Shown piece by piece: positions 1-7,956 of a DNA stretch of 41,663 nucleotides. The position numbers and the translations under genes were made by a program. The DNA lies in contig JAKFWA010000061.1 of NCBI GenBank assembly GCA_021732995.1, positions 1-41,663 on the forward strand. Reading direction: 5' to 3'. Position 1 is the first letter of the stretch. Each line of letters begins with the position of its first letter. The stretch comes from Planctomycetaceae bacterium. GTDB lineage: Bacteria > Planctomycetota > Planctomycetia > Planctomycetales > Planctomycetaceae. A model generated the notes under the pieces. The model was not told the origin of the DNA, made no database searches, and worked only from the letters and a program-made list of their open reading frames with translations.

Positions 1-41
1 CCCCAGCCCCTCTCCCCTGCGTACAGGGGCGAGGGGAGCTA
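1..41. repeat. Dispersed G/C-rich palindromic repeat, copy 1
   Basis: The window opens with a C-rich arm (CCCCTCTCCCC) facing a G-rich arm (GGGGCGAGGGGAG), which can fold into a hairpin. Related copies occur near 9002, 17013, 31777, 34528 and 41651. All lie between genes or in over-extended ORF starts. This copy lies 36 bases upstream of the first shell-protein gene. It looks like a REP-type element. A role in regulation cannot be judged from the sequence. Confidence 0.6.
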
Positions 42-76
42 AGACGTAGAAAATCGAAACTGTTTAAGGCGTCGGA

Positions 77-685
77 ATGACTGAGGAAGTTGAACAGCCT
101 CACAAGCCTGATTCGCGACAACTGAGTTTGTTCGCGGATGCCGGTGACGTTCCGCCCGAAGTTGATACTCAAACAACGAAACGCAGAATTAAGAAAGTTC
201 AGGATACCACCCAGCCTGCCGAGGCAGTCACTGCTGCCGAAAGCACGCCGGAAATAATTCAGCCCGAGGCCGAGACTCCAGCAGCACCTGTCGAAGTGAT
301 ACCCACTCCGCAAGTGACTACAGCTCTCGAACCTCAGGCACCTCAGTTACCAAGTCCTATTACCAGGGGAGACTTCAGAATGGCAGCTTCGCAAGCTTTG
401 GGAATGATTGAAACGAAAGGCCTGGTGTGCCTGATCGAAGGCATCGACGCGATGCTCAAGGCCGCCAACGTCCAGATGGTCGGTTGGGAGAAGGTCGGCA
501 GCGGTCTGGTCACGGCGTTCATCGTCGGTGACGTCGCCGCTGTGAAGGCTGCGATCGACGCCGGTGCTTCGGCCGCCAGCAAGCTCGGTGAAGTCGTCAG
601 CGTGCAGGTCATTCCACGTCCGCACGAGGAATTGGCCGCTGTGTTGCCGAAGGCCAAGGGTGCCAGCGCTGGTGCCGTGTCCTAA
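77..685 (+). CDS. BMC-H shell protein with an acidic N-terminal extension
   Basis: This is a hexamer-forming microcompartment shell protein. Residues 102-202 are a canonical single BMC (Pf00936-type) domain: it opens with [10 protein letters not shown], continues with the helix of [11 protein letters not shown], and has the [14 protein letters not shown] helix and the VIPRPH strand. Residues 1-101 are an added tail rich in Pro, Glu, Thr and Ala, with about 17 acidic and 9 basic residues, probably disordered. The ATG at 77 has a weak AAGG about 7 bases upstream. An internal ATG at 380 has a better GGGGAG site 8 bases upstream and would give a normal-length BMC-H of 101 residues, so two products are possible. 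It is the first BMC gene in the window, 81 bases ahead of a second BMC-H. It probably corresponds to one of the two BMC-H genes of the Planctopirus pvm locus; that mapping is from memory. Confidence 0.93.
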   Translation: MTEEVEQPHKPDSRQLSLFADAGDVPPEVDTQTTKRRIKKVQDTTQPAEAVTAAESTPEIIQPEAETPAAPVEVIPTPQVTTALEPQAPQLPSPITRGDFRMAASQALGMIETKGLVCLIEGIDAMLKAANVQMVGWEKVGSGLVTAFIVGDVAAVKAAIDAGASAASKLGEVVSVQVIPRPHEELAAVLPKAKGASAGAVS

Positions 686-766
686 TTGTGGTTCGCAGCC
701 AAGCGTCTGGAACGCTGACCAACAGCGTTGATACCAGTCGTTGGCCCTCGATCCAAAGGAATTCAA

Positions 767-1288
767 ATGGCCAAAGCACGTGGTCGAAAAGCCAGCCAAC
801 CCAAGCCTGCTGCTAAGAAAGCTGCCCCCGCGCAGCCTGCTCGCAAGGCGACGGTGAAGCGAGCGACTCGCGCCAGGCAATCCGCAGCCCCCGCTGCCGC
901 AGTTGATACCCCTGTGAAAACGGTATCAATTGCTCCTAGTTCCTCACAAACACTCAAAGTCGAACCCGTTGCCACAGCCAGACAGGCTCTGCCTCCGGTT
1001 CAGAAGGAAATACGTCTCATGAAGGGTGAAGCAATCGGTTTGATCGAGACTCGTGGGCTCACGGCTCAGATCCAAGCAGCGGACGCCATGCTCAAAGCAG
1101 CCAACGTCTCGCTGGTGAAGCAAATTCAAATTGGTGGCGCGTATATTACCACCGTGATCAGTGGCGACGTCGGTTCGGTCCGAGCCGCTGTTGATGCCGG
1201 TGCCGCTGCTGCCAAGGAAGTGGGCGAGCTGGTTTCGGCTCACGTGATCCCACGTCCGGAAGCGAGCTTGATGGCCGCGTTCATCTAA
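767..1288 (+). CDS. BMC-H shell protein with a basic, histone-like N-terminal tail
   Basis: Second hexameric shell protein, 173 residues from the ATG at 767, which follows AAAGGA by 6 bases. The open frame reaches back to 728 without a ribosome site. Residues 85-173 form the BMC domain ([50 protein letters not shown]). Residues 1-84 are a Lys/Arg/Ala/Pro-rich tail with about 18 basic and 3 acidic residues, resembling bacterial histone H1-like tails. It is opposite in charge to the tail of the upstream BMC-H. An internal ATG at 1019 has AAGGA 10 bases upstream and would give a bare BMC-H. By family, the protein tiles the facets of the shell. What the tail contacts (cargo, the other shell protein or nucleic acid) is unknown. 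Confidence 0.93.
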   Translation: MAKARGRKASQPKPAAKKAAPAQPARKATVKRATRARQSAAPAAAVDTPVKTVSIAPSSSQTLKVEPVATARQALPPVQKEIRLMKGEAIGLIETRGLTAQIQAADAMLKAANVSLVKQIQIGGAYITTVISGDVGSVRAAVDAGAAAAKEVGELVSAHVIPRPEASLMAAFI

Positions 1289-1340
1289 AAATTCCTCTGC
1301 GGGTCGCAGTGGAATCATCCATTCACGGAGGTCCTTGGAT

Positions 1341-2534
1341 ATGAAAGTCCTCGTCGCGAATCTGGGTTCTACCAGCTTCAAGTATCGCTTGTACGACATG
1401 ACCACCGAGACCCAGTTGGCTCGCGGTGGAATTGATCGCATCGGCGGTGCTGAGAGTGCGTGCTTCGTCGAAATCGGCTCCTTTCGGGAAGACCGGAAGC
1501 AACCCATCGCGGATCACGCGGCTGCTGTCAGTATGTGTCTGGAGCAACTCGCTCATCCCGAGCGTGGTTGTTTGAAGGATGCCTCTGAACTGGTAGGGAT
1601 TGGATTCAAGGCGGTTTTTGCAGGGAAACTAGGCGGTATCAAGATCGTCAACGATCAGATTCTGGACCGCATGGAAGAACTGGCGGATGTAGCTCCGGCT
1701 CACAATCCGCCTTACGCCAAAGCGATGCGTCAGCTACGCAAGGCGTTCCCGCAGATTCCGTTGGTCGCGGCGTTTGAAACAGCATTTCATGAAACGATTC
1801 CCGCCGAGTATCGCGCCTATGCGGTGCCTTACGAGTGGCAGGATCAGTATGAAATCAAGCGTTGGGGTTTTCACGGGGCGAGTCACCGCTATATCGGCGG
1901 ACGGATCGCTCAACTGATGGGTTGCAGTGAATTGAAGGTCATCTCGTGTCATCTGGGTGGTAGCAATTCGCTGTGCGCCCAGAAGAACGGACAGTCCATG
2001 AGCTGCAGTCTGGGCCTGAGTCCTCAGACCGGACTGCTACATAATAATCGAGTGGGCGATTTCGACCCTTACGCTTTCCCGCTGTTGATGCGGTTGAGTG
2101 GCAAGTCGATGAGTCAGCTCTTGGAAGAGATGTCCTCGAACGGTGGCTTGCAGGGACTCAGCGGTCTCAGCGGCGACGTGCGAGATCTGGAAGAAGCAGC
2201 CGCGAAGGGACATGAACGAGCCGACTTCGCCTTAAAGGTGTTTATCGCGTCGATTCGCCAATACCTGGGTTCTTACCTGGTGGTACTCGGCGGTGCGGAT
2301 GCGATCGTCTTCACGGGCGGAATTGGTGAGAACAGCACGGTGATTCGCGAAGGTGTTTGTCGCGACCTCGAGTGGGCTGGTATCTCGCTCGACGGTAGCA
2401 AGAACACCAGCGTGGCGCGTGGCAGCGAAGCCTGCATCTCCGCTGTCGGCAGCAAGACACGGATTTGGGTTGTGCCGACGAATGAAGAAATCGTCGTCGC
2501 GAGGCAGACAGTCGAAGCTGTCGGTAGCAAGTAA
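1341..2534 (+). CDS. Acetate kinase family enzyme of the BMC locus, divergent active site
   Basis: ASKHA-fold acyl-phosphate kinase, expected to make ATP from acyl phosphate (acetyl- or, in this pathway, lactoyl-phosphate). The ATG at 1341 is chosen because GGAGG lies 9 bases upstream; an in-frame TTG at 1335 is too close. The 397-residue length is usual for AckA. Visible motifs are [13 protein letters not shown] (phosphate 1, residues 7-19), [11 protein letters not shown] (144-154), [10 protein letters not shown] (177-186), R237 in NRVGDFDP and TNEE near the C-terminus. Several residues that are catalytic in characterised AckA appear changed: the RVVHGG motif reads KAVFAG (90-95), DTAFH reads ETAFH (146-150), and HLGNG reads HLGGS (204-208). 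I see no encapsulation helix. It lies between the BMC-H pair and the first BMC-P. The family is secure but the substrate is inferred. Confidence 0.88.
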   Translation: MKVLVANLGSTSFKYRLYDMTTETQLARGGIDRIGGAESACFVEIGSFREDRKQPIADHAAAVSMCLEQLAHPERGCLKDASELVGIGFKAVFAGKLGGIKIVNDQILDRMEELADVAPAHNPPYAKAMRQLRKAFPQIPLVAAFETAFHETIPAEYRAYAVPYEWQDQYEIKRWGFHGASHRYIGGRIAQLMGCSELKVISCHLGGSNSLCAQKNGQSMSCSLGLSPQTGLLHNNRVGDFDPYAFPLLMRLSGKSMSQLLEEMSSNGGLQGLSGLSGDVRDLEEAAAKGHERADFALKVFIASIRQYLGSYLVVLGGADAIVFTGGIGENSTVIREGVCRDLEWAGISLDGSKNTSVARGSEACISAVGSKTRIWVVPTNEEIVVARQTVEAVGSK

Positions 2535-2576
2535 GCAATTGTGTAGGACGGCGAGTTTACAAGTTAGGACGCAGTC

Positions 2577-2885
2577 ATGTTTTTGGCACGAGTCACAGGC
2601 AGCGTGGTCAGCACGCAAAAGGTCGATTCGATGCGCGGTCAAAAGCTGCTCATCGTCGAACCGTTGCGCGTTGACGAAAAAGATCAAAGCAGCCTGAAAG
2701 GCACGGGCCGAACATTTATCTGCGTTGATACCGTCGGCTCAGGAGAAGGTGAGACCGTCCTCATCGTGCAGGGCTCAAGTGCTCGCTTCACGGAAGAGAC
2801 CAAGAAGCTACCCATCGACGCGGCCATTATCGGCATCGTTGATACCGTGGAAGTGCAGGGGAAGAACGTCTTCGGAGGCAAGTGA
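2577..2885 (+). CDS. BMC-P (EutN/CcmL family) pentameric vertex protein 1
   Basis: A 102-residue EutN/CcmL-family protein, which caps shell vertices as a pentamer. It starts FLARVTGSVVSTQKVDSMRG, the typical first strands of the family, followed by KLLIVEPL, the D-x-VGSGEGETVLIVQGSSAR pore-loop segment and a closing IGIVDTVEV strand. It lies 42 bases after the kinase gene and 6 bases before the membrane protein gene. It is one of three BMC-P genes in this operon, as expected for PVC-type loci. By order it would match pvmH of Planctopirus; the symbol is from memory and so not assigned. Confidence 0.95.
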   Translation: MFLARVTGSVVSTQKVDSMRGQKLLIVEPLRVDEKDQSSLKGTGRTFICVDTVGSGEGETVLIVQGSSARFTEETKKLPIDAAIIGIVDTVEVQGKNVFGGK

Positions 2886-2891
2886 TCTGTC

Positions 2892-3422
2892 GTGGACCAC
2901 GGACCAACCCAGCCCTACTTCGATCAGTCCCTACGAGCGATGCGAATTATTGTGTTCGCATTGTGCATGGGCGTGATGTCGTTCGGCGCGGTGGTGGTGT
3001 TCTTACGAATGGATGGGGAGAAGCAGGGCTTAGGCATAACGATGGCTTCGAGCGGATTGGTCTTCGGCGTTGCGATACTTGTTGCCACGCAAGTGGTGCG
3101 AGCCTTCATGGTGAGTTCCGCACGCAAGGCGATTGTCCAAGGCCGACCGGAAGTCATGAGGATGCCCGGGCCAACGACCGAGGCGGATCGATTGCTGCGA
3201 GTGTATCACACGCGACTCATCTTCAGCGGCGCACTACCTGAGGGCATCGCGTTCTTTAATATCATTGCTTACATGATCGAAGGTCAGTGGTGGTCGCTGG
3301 CTTTCGCCGGTGCATGCCTGGCAGTGGTGGCCGGCAACTTTCCGAGCAAGGACGGAGTTGAAACCTGGATCCGACAACAGCAAGAACTGATCGACCTGCA
3401 ACGCGGACAACAGACAACGTGA
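2892..3422 (+). CDS. Four-helix membrane protein of unknown function in the BMC operon
   Basis: 176 residues from a GTG at 2892. An in-frame ATG at 2940 (residue 17) is an alternative, and neither has a clear ribosome site. Four hydrophobic segments are visible at about residues 18-39, 50-69, 107-129 and 132-150. The basic loop between the second and third (about 70-105) and the polar Gln-rich C-terminus probably face the cytoplasm. It starts 6 bases after the first BMC-P stop and precedes the aldehyde dehydrogenase by 76 bases, so it appears co-transcribed with the shell genes. I recognise no family. A link between the compartment and the membrane, or a transport role, is conceivable but is only inference from position. 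Confidence 0.75.
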   Translation: MDHGPTQPYFDQSLRAMRIIVFALCMGVMSFGAVVVFLRMDGEKQGLGITMASSGLVFGVAILVATQVVRAFMVSSARKAIVQGRPEVMRMPGPTTEADRLLRVYHTRLIFSGALPEGIAFFNIIAYMIEGQWWSLAFAGACLAVVAGNFPSKDGVETWIRQQQELIDLQRGQQTT

Positions 3423-3498
3423 GACGGTAGAGAGCAGCGAAGCGAAACACAGAAGTTATTACTTCAGTTCAAAACATCACTGAATTCAAAGCGTTCAA

Positions 3499-4929
3499 AT
3501 GACTACAACGACCGAACAAACAATTCGCACCGTGGTTCAAGAGGTGCTGGCCCAGCTTTCGAAGTCGAATGGCTTCGGGGGTAATAACGGCAACCATCGC
3601 AACGGCGACTGGGGCGTCTTCAAGACTGTGGACGAAGCTGTCGCGGCTGCGAATGACTCGTTCAAGAAGCTGAACTCGGCACCGCTGACCGACCGAGCCA
3701 AGGCCATCGAAATCGTGAAGACGATGTGCTTCGATCAGGCGGAAGAACTCGGTAAGGCTGAGTTCGCCGAAACGAAGATCGGGCGGCTTGATCACAAAAT
3801 CGAAAAACTGCAGATCATCAAGCGCGTGCCGGGCATGGAGTTCCTGAAGTGCGACGCGGTCAGCGGTGACAACGGACTCACCGTGACTGAGTACGCTCCG
3901 TTCGGCGTGATTGGAGCCATCACTCCGGTAACGCACTCGCTGCCGACGCTGGCTTGTAATTTTGTGAATATGGTCGCCAGTGGTAATACGCTGGTCGTGA
4001 ACGCTCACCCGAGTGGAGCACGCATTGCCGCGGAAGGTGTGCGTCGCTTCAACAAGGCGATCTACGCTGCGACGAAGCTCGAGAACCTGGTCACGATCGT
4101 TGAAACTCCGACGATCGAAACTGCCGATCAGATCTTCAAGCATCGCGGTATCAAGTTGATTTGCGTGACGGGTGGTCCTGCTGTTGCTCGAGCCGCGATG
4201 GCCAGCAGCAAGCGAGCCATCGTTGCCGGACCCGGCAATCCTCCGGTTGTCGTCGATGAGACCGCTGATATCGACAACGCGGCGAAGTCGATCATCGCTG
4301 GTGGTGCTTATGACAATAACTTGCTGTGCATCGGCGAGAAGGAAGTCTTCGCGGTCAATTCAATCTTCGATCAACTACTCAACGCGATGGGCAACCACGG
4401 CGGCTACCGCCTCAACGCGTCGCAGATTGACACGCTGTCGAAGCTGGCGTTCTCGCCCCCGAAAGAAGCGGGTGGCCATTGGGGCTTGAACCGCGATCTT
4501 GTCGGCAAAGACGCTTCGTTCCTGGCTGAACTCATCGGTGTGCGAGTCCCAGCGAATACTCAACTTCTCTACGGCGAGACGGATGAAGCGAACCCGTTCG
4601 TTCCCGAAGAACAGATGATGCCGTTCGTGCCGTTCGTGCGAGCCAAGAACGCCGACCATGCGATCGAACAAGCTCTCGAACACGAGCATGGTTTCAAGCA
4701 CACGAGCCTCATTCATACGCGCAATGTTCGTAATATGACGAAAATGGGGCGAGCGATGGAGACCACTATCTTCGTCAAGAACGGTCCTTGCGGCGCGGGA
4801 CTGGGACTCGGTGGCGAAGGCTACTTGAGCTTCAGCATCGCGACTCCCACCGGCGAAGGCGTGACGAATCCTCTGACGTTTACTCGTCAACGTCGCTGTG
4901 TTCTGGTGGATGATCTGCGAATTATCTAA
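3499..4929 (+). CDS. CoA-acylating aldehyde dehydrogenase (BMC signature enzyme)
   Basis: Oxidises an aldehyde, here probably L-lactaldehyde, with NAD+ and CoA to acyl-CoA inside the compartment. It has 476 residues, usual for PduP/EutE-type enzymes. Visible features are the [10 protein letters not shown] segment (141-150), [13 protein letters not shown] (221-233), [11 protein letters not shown] (243-253) and the catalytic Cys277 in [13 protein letters not shown]. Residues about 5-22 ([17 protein letters not shown]) form a predicted amphipathic helix. A Gly/Asn-rich linker (24-37) joins it to the enzyme, the layout of an encapsulation peptide. It lies between the membrane protein gene and the second BMC-P (24 bases). 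By order it would match pvmJ of Planctopirus; that symbol is from memory. Confidence 0.95.
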   Translation: MTTTTEQTIRTVVQEVLAQLSKSNGFGGNNGNHRNGDWGVFKTVDEAVAAANDSFKKLNSAPLTDRAKAIEIVKTMCFDQAEELGKAEFAETKIGRLDHKIEKLQIIKRVPGMEFLKCDAVSGDNGLTVTEYAPFGVIGAITPVTHSLPTLACNFVNMVASGNTLVVNAHPSGARIAAEGVRRFNKAIYAATKLENLVTIVETPTIETADQIFKHRGIKLICVTGGPAVARAAMASSKRAIVAGPGNPPVVVDETADIDNAAKSIIAGGAYDNNLLCIGEKEVFAVNSIFDQLLNAMGNHGGYRLNASQIDTLSKLAFSPPKEAGGHWGLNRDLVGKDASFLAELIGVRVPANTQLLYGETDEANPFVPEEQMMPFVPFVRAKNADHAIEQALEHEHGFKHTSLIHTRNVRNMTKMGRAMETTIFVKNGPCGAGLGLGGEGYLSFSIATPTGEGVTNPLTFTRQRRCVLVDDLRII

Positions 4930-4953
4930 GTCGAGTGACTTCAGGAGTAGATC

Positions 4954-5208
4954 ATGCAACTCGCCAAAGTCATCGGCCGAGCGACCAGCACGGTGAAGCA
5001 CGCCACTCTACAAGGGTGGAAACTGCTGATCGTGCAGCCGCTCGGAGTGCAGGATAAGTCCGACGGCGAGCCGGTGCTGGCGATTGATAGTCTTGGCGGC
5101 GGTCGCGGTGATCGAGTGATGATCAGCAGCGATGGTAAGTATGTTCGTGAAATTATGGCGTCGAATAATACACCTGTCCGTTGGGTAGTGATCGGAATAC
5201 AAGATTGA
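4954..5208 (+). CDS. BMC-P (EutN/CcmL family) pentameric vertex protein 2
   Basis: An 84-residue EutN/CcmL-family vertex protein, the shortest of the three here. It shows the opening MQLAKVIGRATSTVKHATLQG, then WKLLIVQPLGV, VLAIDSLGGGRGDRVMISSDG (the pore-loop region) and the closing VRWVVIGIQD strand. Its ATG follows CAGGAGTAG, a good ribosome site. Its stop overlaps the next gene's probable TTG start in the sequence TTGA, suggesting translational coupling. Confidence 0.95.
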   Translation: MQLAKVIGRATSTVKHATLQGWKLLIVQPLGVQDKSDGEPVLAIDSLGGGRGDRVMISSDGKYVREIMASNNTPVRWVVIGIQD

Positions 5209-5846
5209 ACCAGGCAGTCCTTGTTGAACGAGTGGTCGCTGAAGTCATGAGGAAACTCATGGCCGCTGCCGCTGCCGCTCCGCGCAACGAGGTGCCAGCG
5301 ACGACAAATTTGATCCTGACGGATTCGGTCGTGACCGAGTCTGTGCTGGCTGAGAAGGCACGTGGGCAGCCGGTCGTCGAAGTCGGAGCAAGATCCATTG
5401 TGACACCGTCGGCCACGGACTGGTTGCGGCACAACAAGGTTGAACTGCGGCGGGTCGCTTTGAGTTCCAAATTGCTGACGGCACGGGCGAACAACCAGGC
5501 AATTTTTCCAGGGAATTGCCCGGTCGCGACACGAGTCTGTGAAGAATTAGGCAAGTCGAGTGAGTGCGGCTGGAAGACCGAGGCCGCGAGTTCCACGGAG
5601 GACGCTGCGGCCAAGGCGATTCAGGCCATTGATCAGGGAGTCGCAGTCAGCCTCGTGTTTTCAGGTGTACCTGAGAAGGTGGCTTGTCTGGCGAATCGGA
5701 ATGAAAAGGTGCGGGCGGCGGTGGTCGGCTCGGTGGCGGATATCGAGCGTGTGCAGAAGTCGCTGCAGGCGAATGTGTATGTAATTTCCGCAGTTTCGAA
5801 GAATGATTTCGAGCTGCTGAGAATGGCGAGATTGATTGCAGGATAA
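5205..5846 (+). CDS. RpiB-like BMC protein with N-terminal encapsulation helix, function unknown
   Basis: About 213 residues. The open frame begins at a TTG at 5181, but the TTG at 5205 overlaps the previous stop (TTGA) and is preferred; an ATG at 5247 would cut off the helix. Residues 2-19 (NQAVLVERVVAEVMRKLM) form an amphipathic helix like BMC cargo tags, followed by an Ala-rich linker. The next segment (VVTESVLAEKARGQ...SIVTPSATDWLRHNKVEL) resembles the short domain found in several BMC enzymes such as EutT-type proteins. The C-terminal half (GVPEKVACLANRNEKVRAAVVGS) resembles the GTGIGMSIAANK-x-x-x-VRAA region of ribose-5-phosphate isomerase B, but the catalytic CGTG motif reads FSGV. It is probably an internal cargo protein that is non-catalytic or of altered chemistry. 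The function is not known to me. Confidence 0.8.
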   Translation: MNQAVLVERVVAEVMRKLMAAAAAAPRNEVPATTNLILTDSVVTESVLAEKARGQPVVEVGARSIVTPSATDWLRHNKVELRRVALSSKLLTARANNQAIFPGNCPVATRVCEELGKSSECGWKTEAASSTEDAAAKAIQAIDQGVAVSLVFSGVPEKVACLANRNEKVRAAVVGSVADIERVQKSLQANVYVISAVSKNDFELLRMARLIAG

Positions 5847-5868
5847 TTGTTGAAGGAAGGAGTGACCC

Positions 5869-6156
5869 ATGCGAATCGCTGAAGTGATTGGTCGAGTGAC
5901 ACTGAATCGGTGTCATCCGTCCTTGCGCGGAGCGATGTGGAAGCTGGTCGCTCCATTAGATCACAAAGGATTGCAAGGCGACGCGGCTGGTCGTGGTGAG
6001 CCGTTCGTGGTCTACGACGAGTTGGGAAGTAGTGAAGGACACAAGATTGGAGTGAGCGAAGGTGCCGAAGCGGCTGCTCCATTCCATCCGAATGAGAAAC
6101 CCATCGACGCTTACAACGCGGCGATTCTGGAATACATCGAAGTCGATCAGGTCTAA
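5869..6156 (+). CDS. BMC-P (EutN/CcmL family) pentameric vertex protein 3
   Basis: A 95-residue vertex protein. It opens MRIAEVIGRVTLNRCHPSLRG, then WKLVAPLDHKGL, FVVYDELGSSEGHKIGVSEGAEA (the pore-loop segment) and ends AAILEYIEVDQV. AAGGAAGGAG lies just upstream of the ATG, a strong ribosome site. A Pro/His-containing insertion (about 70-82) makes it distinct from the other two copies, so the three pentamers are not recent duplicates. The aldolase gene begins 14 bases later. Confidence 0.95.
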   Translation: MRIAEVIGRVTLNRCHPSLRGAMWKLVAPLDHKGLQGDAAGRGEPFVVYDELGSSEGHKIGVSEGAEAAAPFHPNEKPIDAYNAAILEYIEVDQV

Positions 6157-6170
6157 CAAGGAACTTGCGA

Positions 6171-7076
6171 ATGTCAGTCAACAAGTGGAATAGCGGTATC
6201 AACGATCGGAAGCTGAAAGAAGAGATCTGCGAAATCGGACGCCGCGTTTACAACAAGGGCTTCGCAGCCGCGAACGACGGTAACATTTCGATCCGCGTCG
6301 GCGAGAACGAAGTGCTCTGCTCGCCTACGATGATCTGCAAAGGCTTCATGACGGCGGATGATATTTGTGCCGTTGATATGGAAGGCGTGCAGATCGCTGG
6401 CAAGCGTAAGCGGACTAGCGAAGTGCTGTTGCACCTCGCGATTATGAAAGCCTCGCCGGAAGTGAAGGCCGTCGTTCACTGCCATCCGCCACACGCCACG
6501 GCGTTTGCGGTCGCTCGCGAGCCAATTCCACAGTGTATTCTGCCGGAAATTGAAGTCTTCATGGGCGAAGTACCAATCGCCCCCTATGAAACTCCGGGCG
6601 GAAACGCGTTTGCGAATACCGTCGTGCCGTTTATCAAGCCGGGCGTGAATACCATTATCCTGGCAAATCACGGCACCGTCAGCTTCGGCAAGAACCTCGA
6701 AGAAGCCTACTGGAAGACCGAGATTCTCGACGCTTACTGCCGCATCCTGTTGCTGGCGAAGCAACTCGGCCACGTCGAGTATCTTGACGAGCGTAAGTCT
6801 CGCGAGCTGCTGGATCTCAAGAAGAAGCTGGGCTTCGATGATCCACGCTTCCACGTCGAGAACTGCGATCTCTGCGGCAACAGTGCTTTGCGAGATGGCT
6901 ACAAAGAAGCCGCTCCTGAGTCCTGTGCCTTCGAACAAGCTCCGACGTACCCAGGTTACTTGCAGAAGCCAACCTACGATGGCGGCAAAGCTCCTGCACC
7001 AGCCGCTGGCGCTCCGGACAGCGAAGCCCTAGTAAAATTGATCACCGAGCAAGTCCTTGCGGCTCTGGGTAAGTAG
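6171..7076 (+). CDS. pvmN: Class II (L-fuculose/L-rhamnulose-1-phosphate type) aldolase with C-terminal encapsulation peptide
   Basis: Zn-dependent aldolase of the FucA/AraD family, expected to split fuculose- or rhamnulose-1-phosphate into DHAP and L-lactaldehyde. This is the signature step of the PVC-type compartment. The ATG at 6171 has AAGGAA 7 bases upstream; the TTG at 6165 does not fit. Metal ligands by homology are H103 and H105 (VHCHPPHATAF) and H167 (ANHGTVSFG), with E84 as the likely acid. The enzyme domain ends near 225. It is followed by a CDLC pair (C232, C235), an Ala/Pro-rich linker (250-282) and an amphipathic helix, SEALVKLITEQVLAALGK (284-301), matching known BMC cargo tags. 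The symbol follows my memory of the Planctopirus limnophila pvm locus. Confidence 0.93.
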   Translation: MSVNKWNSGINDRKLKEEICEIGRRVYNKGFAAANDGNISIRVGENEVLCSPTMICKGFMTADDICAVDMEGVQIAGKRKRTSEVLLHLAIMKASPEVKAVVHCHPPHATAFAVAREPIPQCILPEIEVFMGEVPIAPYETPGGNAFANTVVPFIKPGVNTIILANHGTVSFGKNLEEAYWKTEILDAYCRILLLAKQLGHVEYLDERKSRELLDLKKKLGFDDPRFHVENCDLCGNSALRDGYKEAAPESCAFEQAPTYPGYLQKPTYDGGKAPAPAAGAPDSEALVKLITEQVLAALGK

Positions 7077-7148
7077 CGGTCACGTGCATCGGCAGACTTT
7101 GCTATGCTGAGCCGTCAGGTTCGACGCAAGGTTTGAAGGAGATCAACG

Positions 7149-7901
7149 ATGCCAACCCATGATTGGTCACGCATTTTTCCGGGAGCGTTTCACGACTTTC
7201 ATCAGGCTTGGACGGCCGAGATTCGAAAGGCGTTAAACGGCGGCGTGTTGCCCAAGGGGTATTACGCCGCGATTGAGCAAATCCTGGGTGGTCCAGAACC
7301 AGACGTTGTCACACTCGAAGCCACCGAACCCGACTGGGACAGTTATGACCAGTCGCCCAACCGTCGCGGCAACGTGATGGTGATCGAGAATCGACCGCCG
7401 CAAGTGCGTTACGCATTCAAGGTGGATGAAGATCAGTATGCCGCGAAGGCGAATCGAATCGCCATCAAGCATGCAAGTAACAATGAGACAGTGGCGATCA
7501 TCGAGATTGTCTCACCGGGGAACAAACACAGTCGCAGAGCGTTCGAGGATTTCACGAACAAACTGTATCAACTGATGGCGGATGGAGTTCACTTACTGGT
7601 CGTTGACTTGTTCCGCCCGACACCACGAGACCCGCAAGGGCTGCCCGTGGCGTTGTGGGGGGAAAGTAATCCGCAGATTCCATCGGCAACTGAGAAGGAG
7701 CCGATCACACTGACGTCTTGTTGCTCGGATGCTTCGAAGACCGGATATGTTGAACTTTTGAATTACGGAATGGCATTACCAGAAATGCCGTTGTTTCTGA
7801 CAGCCGAGCGGTACGTCAATGTCCCGCTGGACGCAACATACGCGGAAGCTTGGCGCGGAGTGCCGGAAGAGTGGAAAGAGATTGTCAATCAGCCCGTCTG
7901 A
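7149..7901 (+). CDS. DUF4058 family protein
   Basis: 250 residues starting MPTHDWSRIFPGAFHDFHQAW, the typical opening of DUF4058 proteins, which are common in planctomycetes and cyanobacteria. A PD-(D/E)XK-like arrangement may be present around VAIIEIVSPGNK (about residues 115-127), where E then S-P-G-N-K are characteristic of the family; this is a resemblance only. The gene has a strong AAGGAG site 6 bases before its ATG. It sits between the aldolase (72 bases upstream) and the dehydrogenase (55 bases downstream), inside an otherwise BMC-dedicated operon. No catalytic role is known to me. It may be an insertion into the operon rather than part of the pathway. Confidence 0.88.
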   Translation: MPTHDWSRIFPGAFHDFHQAWTAEIRKALNGGVLPKGYYAAIEQILGGPEPDVVTLEATEPDWDSYDQSPNRRGNVMVIENRPPQVRYAFKVDEDQYAAKANRIAIKHASNNETVAIIEIVSPGNKHSRRAFEDFTNKLYQLMADGVHLLVVDLFRPTPRDPQGLPVALWGESNPQIPSATEKEPITLTSCCSDASKTGYVELLNYGMALPEMPLFLTAERYVNVPLDATYAEAWRGVPEEWKEIVNQPV

Positions 7902-7956
7902 ATTGATTGAATGCGTGATATCAACAGCATACTGAAGCTGGAAAAGGTGACTGACG

